Shown here one piece after another: positions 6,479 to 6,770 of a DNA stretch of 6,770 nucleotides (its first letter is position 1; each line of letters starts with the position of its first letter). A model generated the notes under the pieces. That model was not told where the DNA came from. It made no database searches and saw nothing but the letters and a program-made list of their open reading frames with translations. The translations under genes and the position numbers were made by a program. Location of the stretch: assembly GCA_031265725.1 (NCBI GenBank), contig JAISCH010000334.1, forward strand, positions 1 to 6,770. Direction: 5' to 3'. Source of the DNA: Propionibacteriaceae bacterium (GTDB lineage Bacteria; Actinomycetota; Actinomycetes; Propionibacteriales; Propionibacteriaceae).

Positions 6479-6770
6479 CTAGTGCCGCCTGGCCAAGCCC
6501 AGCGCCAGCACTGCCAACGCGCTTCCCGCGCCCAGCCAGACTGGATCGATGCCAGCGGGCAGCAGCCACACTCCCCGCGCGGTGACCAGCGGTCCCAGCA
6601 CCATCGCGGTCAGCGCGAAATTCGGACGAATCCGGCCAGCCAGCAACAGTGCCGCCAGCAAGGGCCCGAACGCGACCGTGCCGCGCAGGCCCATCGACAG
6701 GAAGCTCCAATTCATGATCAGCCCGCCCCAGTCCACGATGGCGATCAGCGCGGCGGCGGCCAATACCGCA
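6479..6770 (-). CDS. C-terminal part of a polytopic membrane protein, probably sodium:solute symporter family (5' end beyond window)
   Basis: The frame is open from the window edge to TAG at 6481-6479, about 96 residues. It contains three to four hydrophobic segments: AVLAAAALIAIVDW, then MGLRGTVAFGPLLAALLLAG, then FALTAMVLGPLVTARGVWLL, and DPVWLGAGSALAVLALGLA near the end, closing with ARRH. The pattern SMGLRG...PLLAAL...RIRPNFAL...GPL followed by DP.W/FLG resembles the last helices of sodium:solute symporters, where a conserved LR[GA]xxxFxPLL segment precedes the C-terminal helices. The protein would lie in the cytoplasmic membrane. The substrate cannot be told from this piece, and other multi-helix transporters remain possible. 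No convincing terminator follows its stop, so some read-through into the next operon is possible. Confidence 0.6.
   Translation of the reverse strand, partial: AVLAAAALIAIVDWGGLIMNWSFLSMGLRGTVAFGPLLAALLLAGRIRPNFALTAMVLGPLVTARGVWLLPAGIDPVWLGAGSALAVLALGLARRH

Overview
The window carries part of an actinomycete chromosome (phylum Actinomycetota). All genes I can support lie on the minus strand, so in transcription order they read from high to low coordinates. The evidence for the taxon is the gyrB-gyrA-DUF3566 gene order, GyrA and GyrB sequences of actinobacterial type (GyrB ends in the [10 protein letters not shown] tail typical of the group; GyrA has [17 protein letters not shown] around the catalytic tyrosine, as I remember it from Streptomyces-like GyrA), and two small helical proteins resembling actinobacterial type VII (ESX) secretion substrates. 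G+C looks fairly high (about 60% by eye) but lower than in many streptomycetes. A more exact placement, for example a Glycomyces/Micromonospora-like lineage, would be a guess.

Layout in transcription order. (1) 6770-6479: 3' end of a polytopic membrane protein, most like the C-terminus of a sodium:solute symporter. (2) 6478-6415: an AT-richer gap with a plausible promoter and a very good Shine-Dalgarno site. (3) 6414-6088 and 6078-5551: a two-gene unit encoding a 108-residue EspC-like helical protein and a 175-residue helical protein with a WXG/ESX-toxin-like N-terminus. (4) 5550-5272: the gyrB leader, with a candidate -10 box, two candidate RNA hairpins and an overlooked 39-codon ORF whose TGA overlaps the gyrB GTG start. 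(5) 5271-3259: gyrB. (6) 3258-3211: a 48-bp spacer. (7) 3210-535: gyrA. (8) 545-1: start of a DUF3566 membrane-protein gene overlapping the end of gyrA; it runs off the window just as the conserved DUF3566 domain begins.

GyrB and GyrA together form DNA gyrase, the ATP-dependent type II topoisomerase that introduces negative supercoils. DUF3566 proteins often follow gyrA in actinobacteria, and here the overlap implies coupled translation. The most interesting region is the gyrB leader: the usual upstream neighbour recF is absent, a tightly overlapping small ORF takes its place, and the same nucleotides can fold into stable stem-loops. None of this proves a new system, but it is a specific candidate for post-transcriptional or translational control of gyrase, or for a lineage-specific micropeptide.
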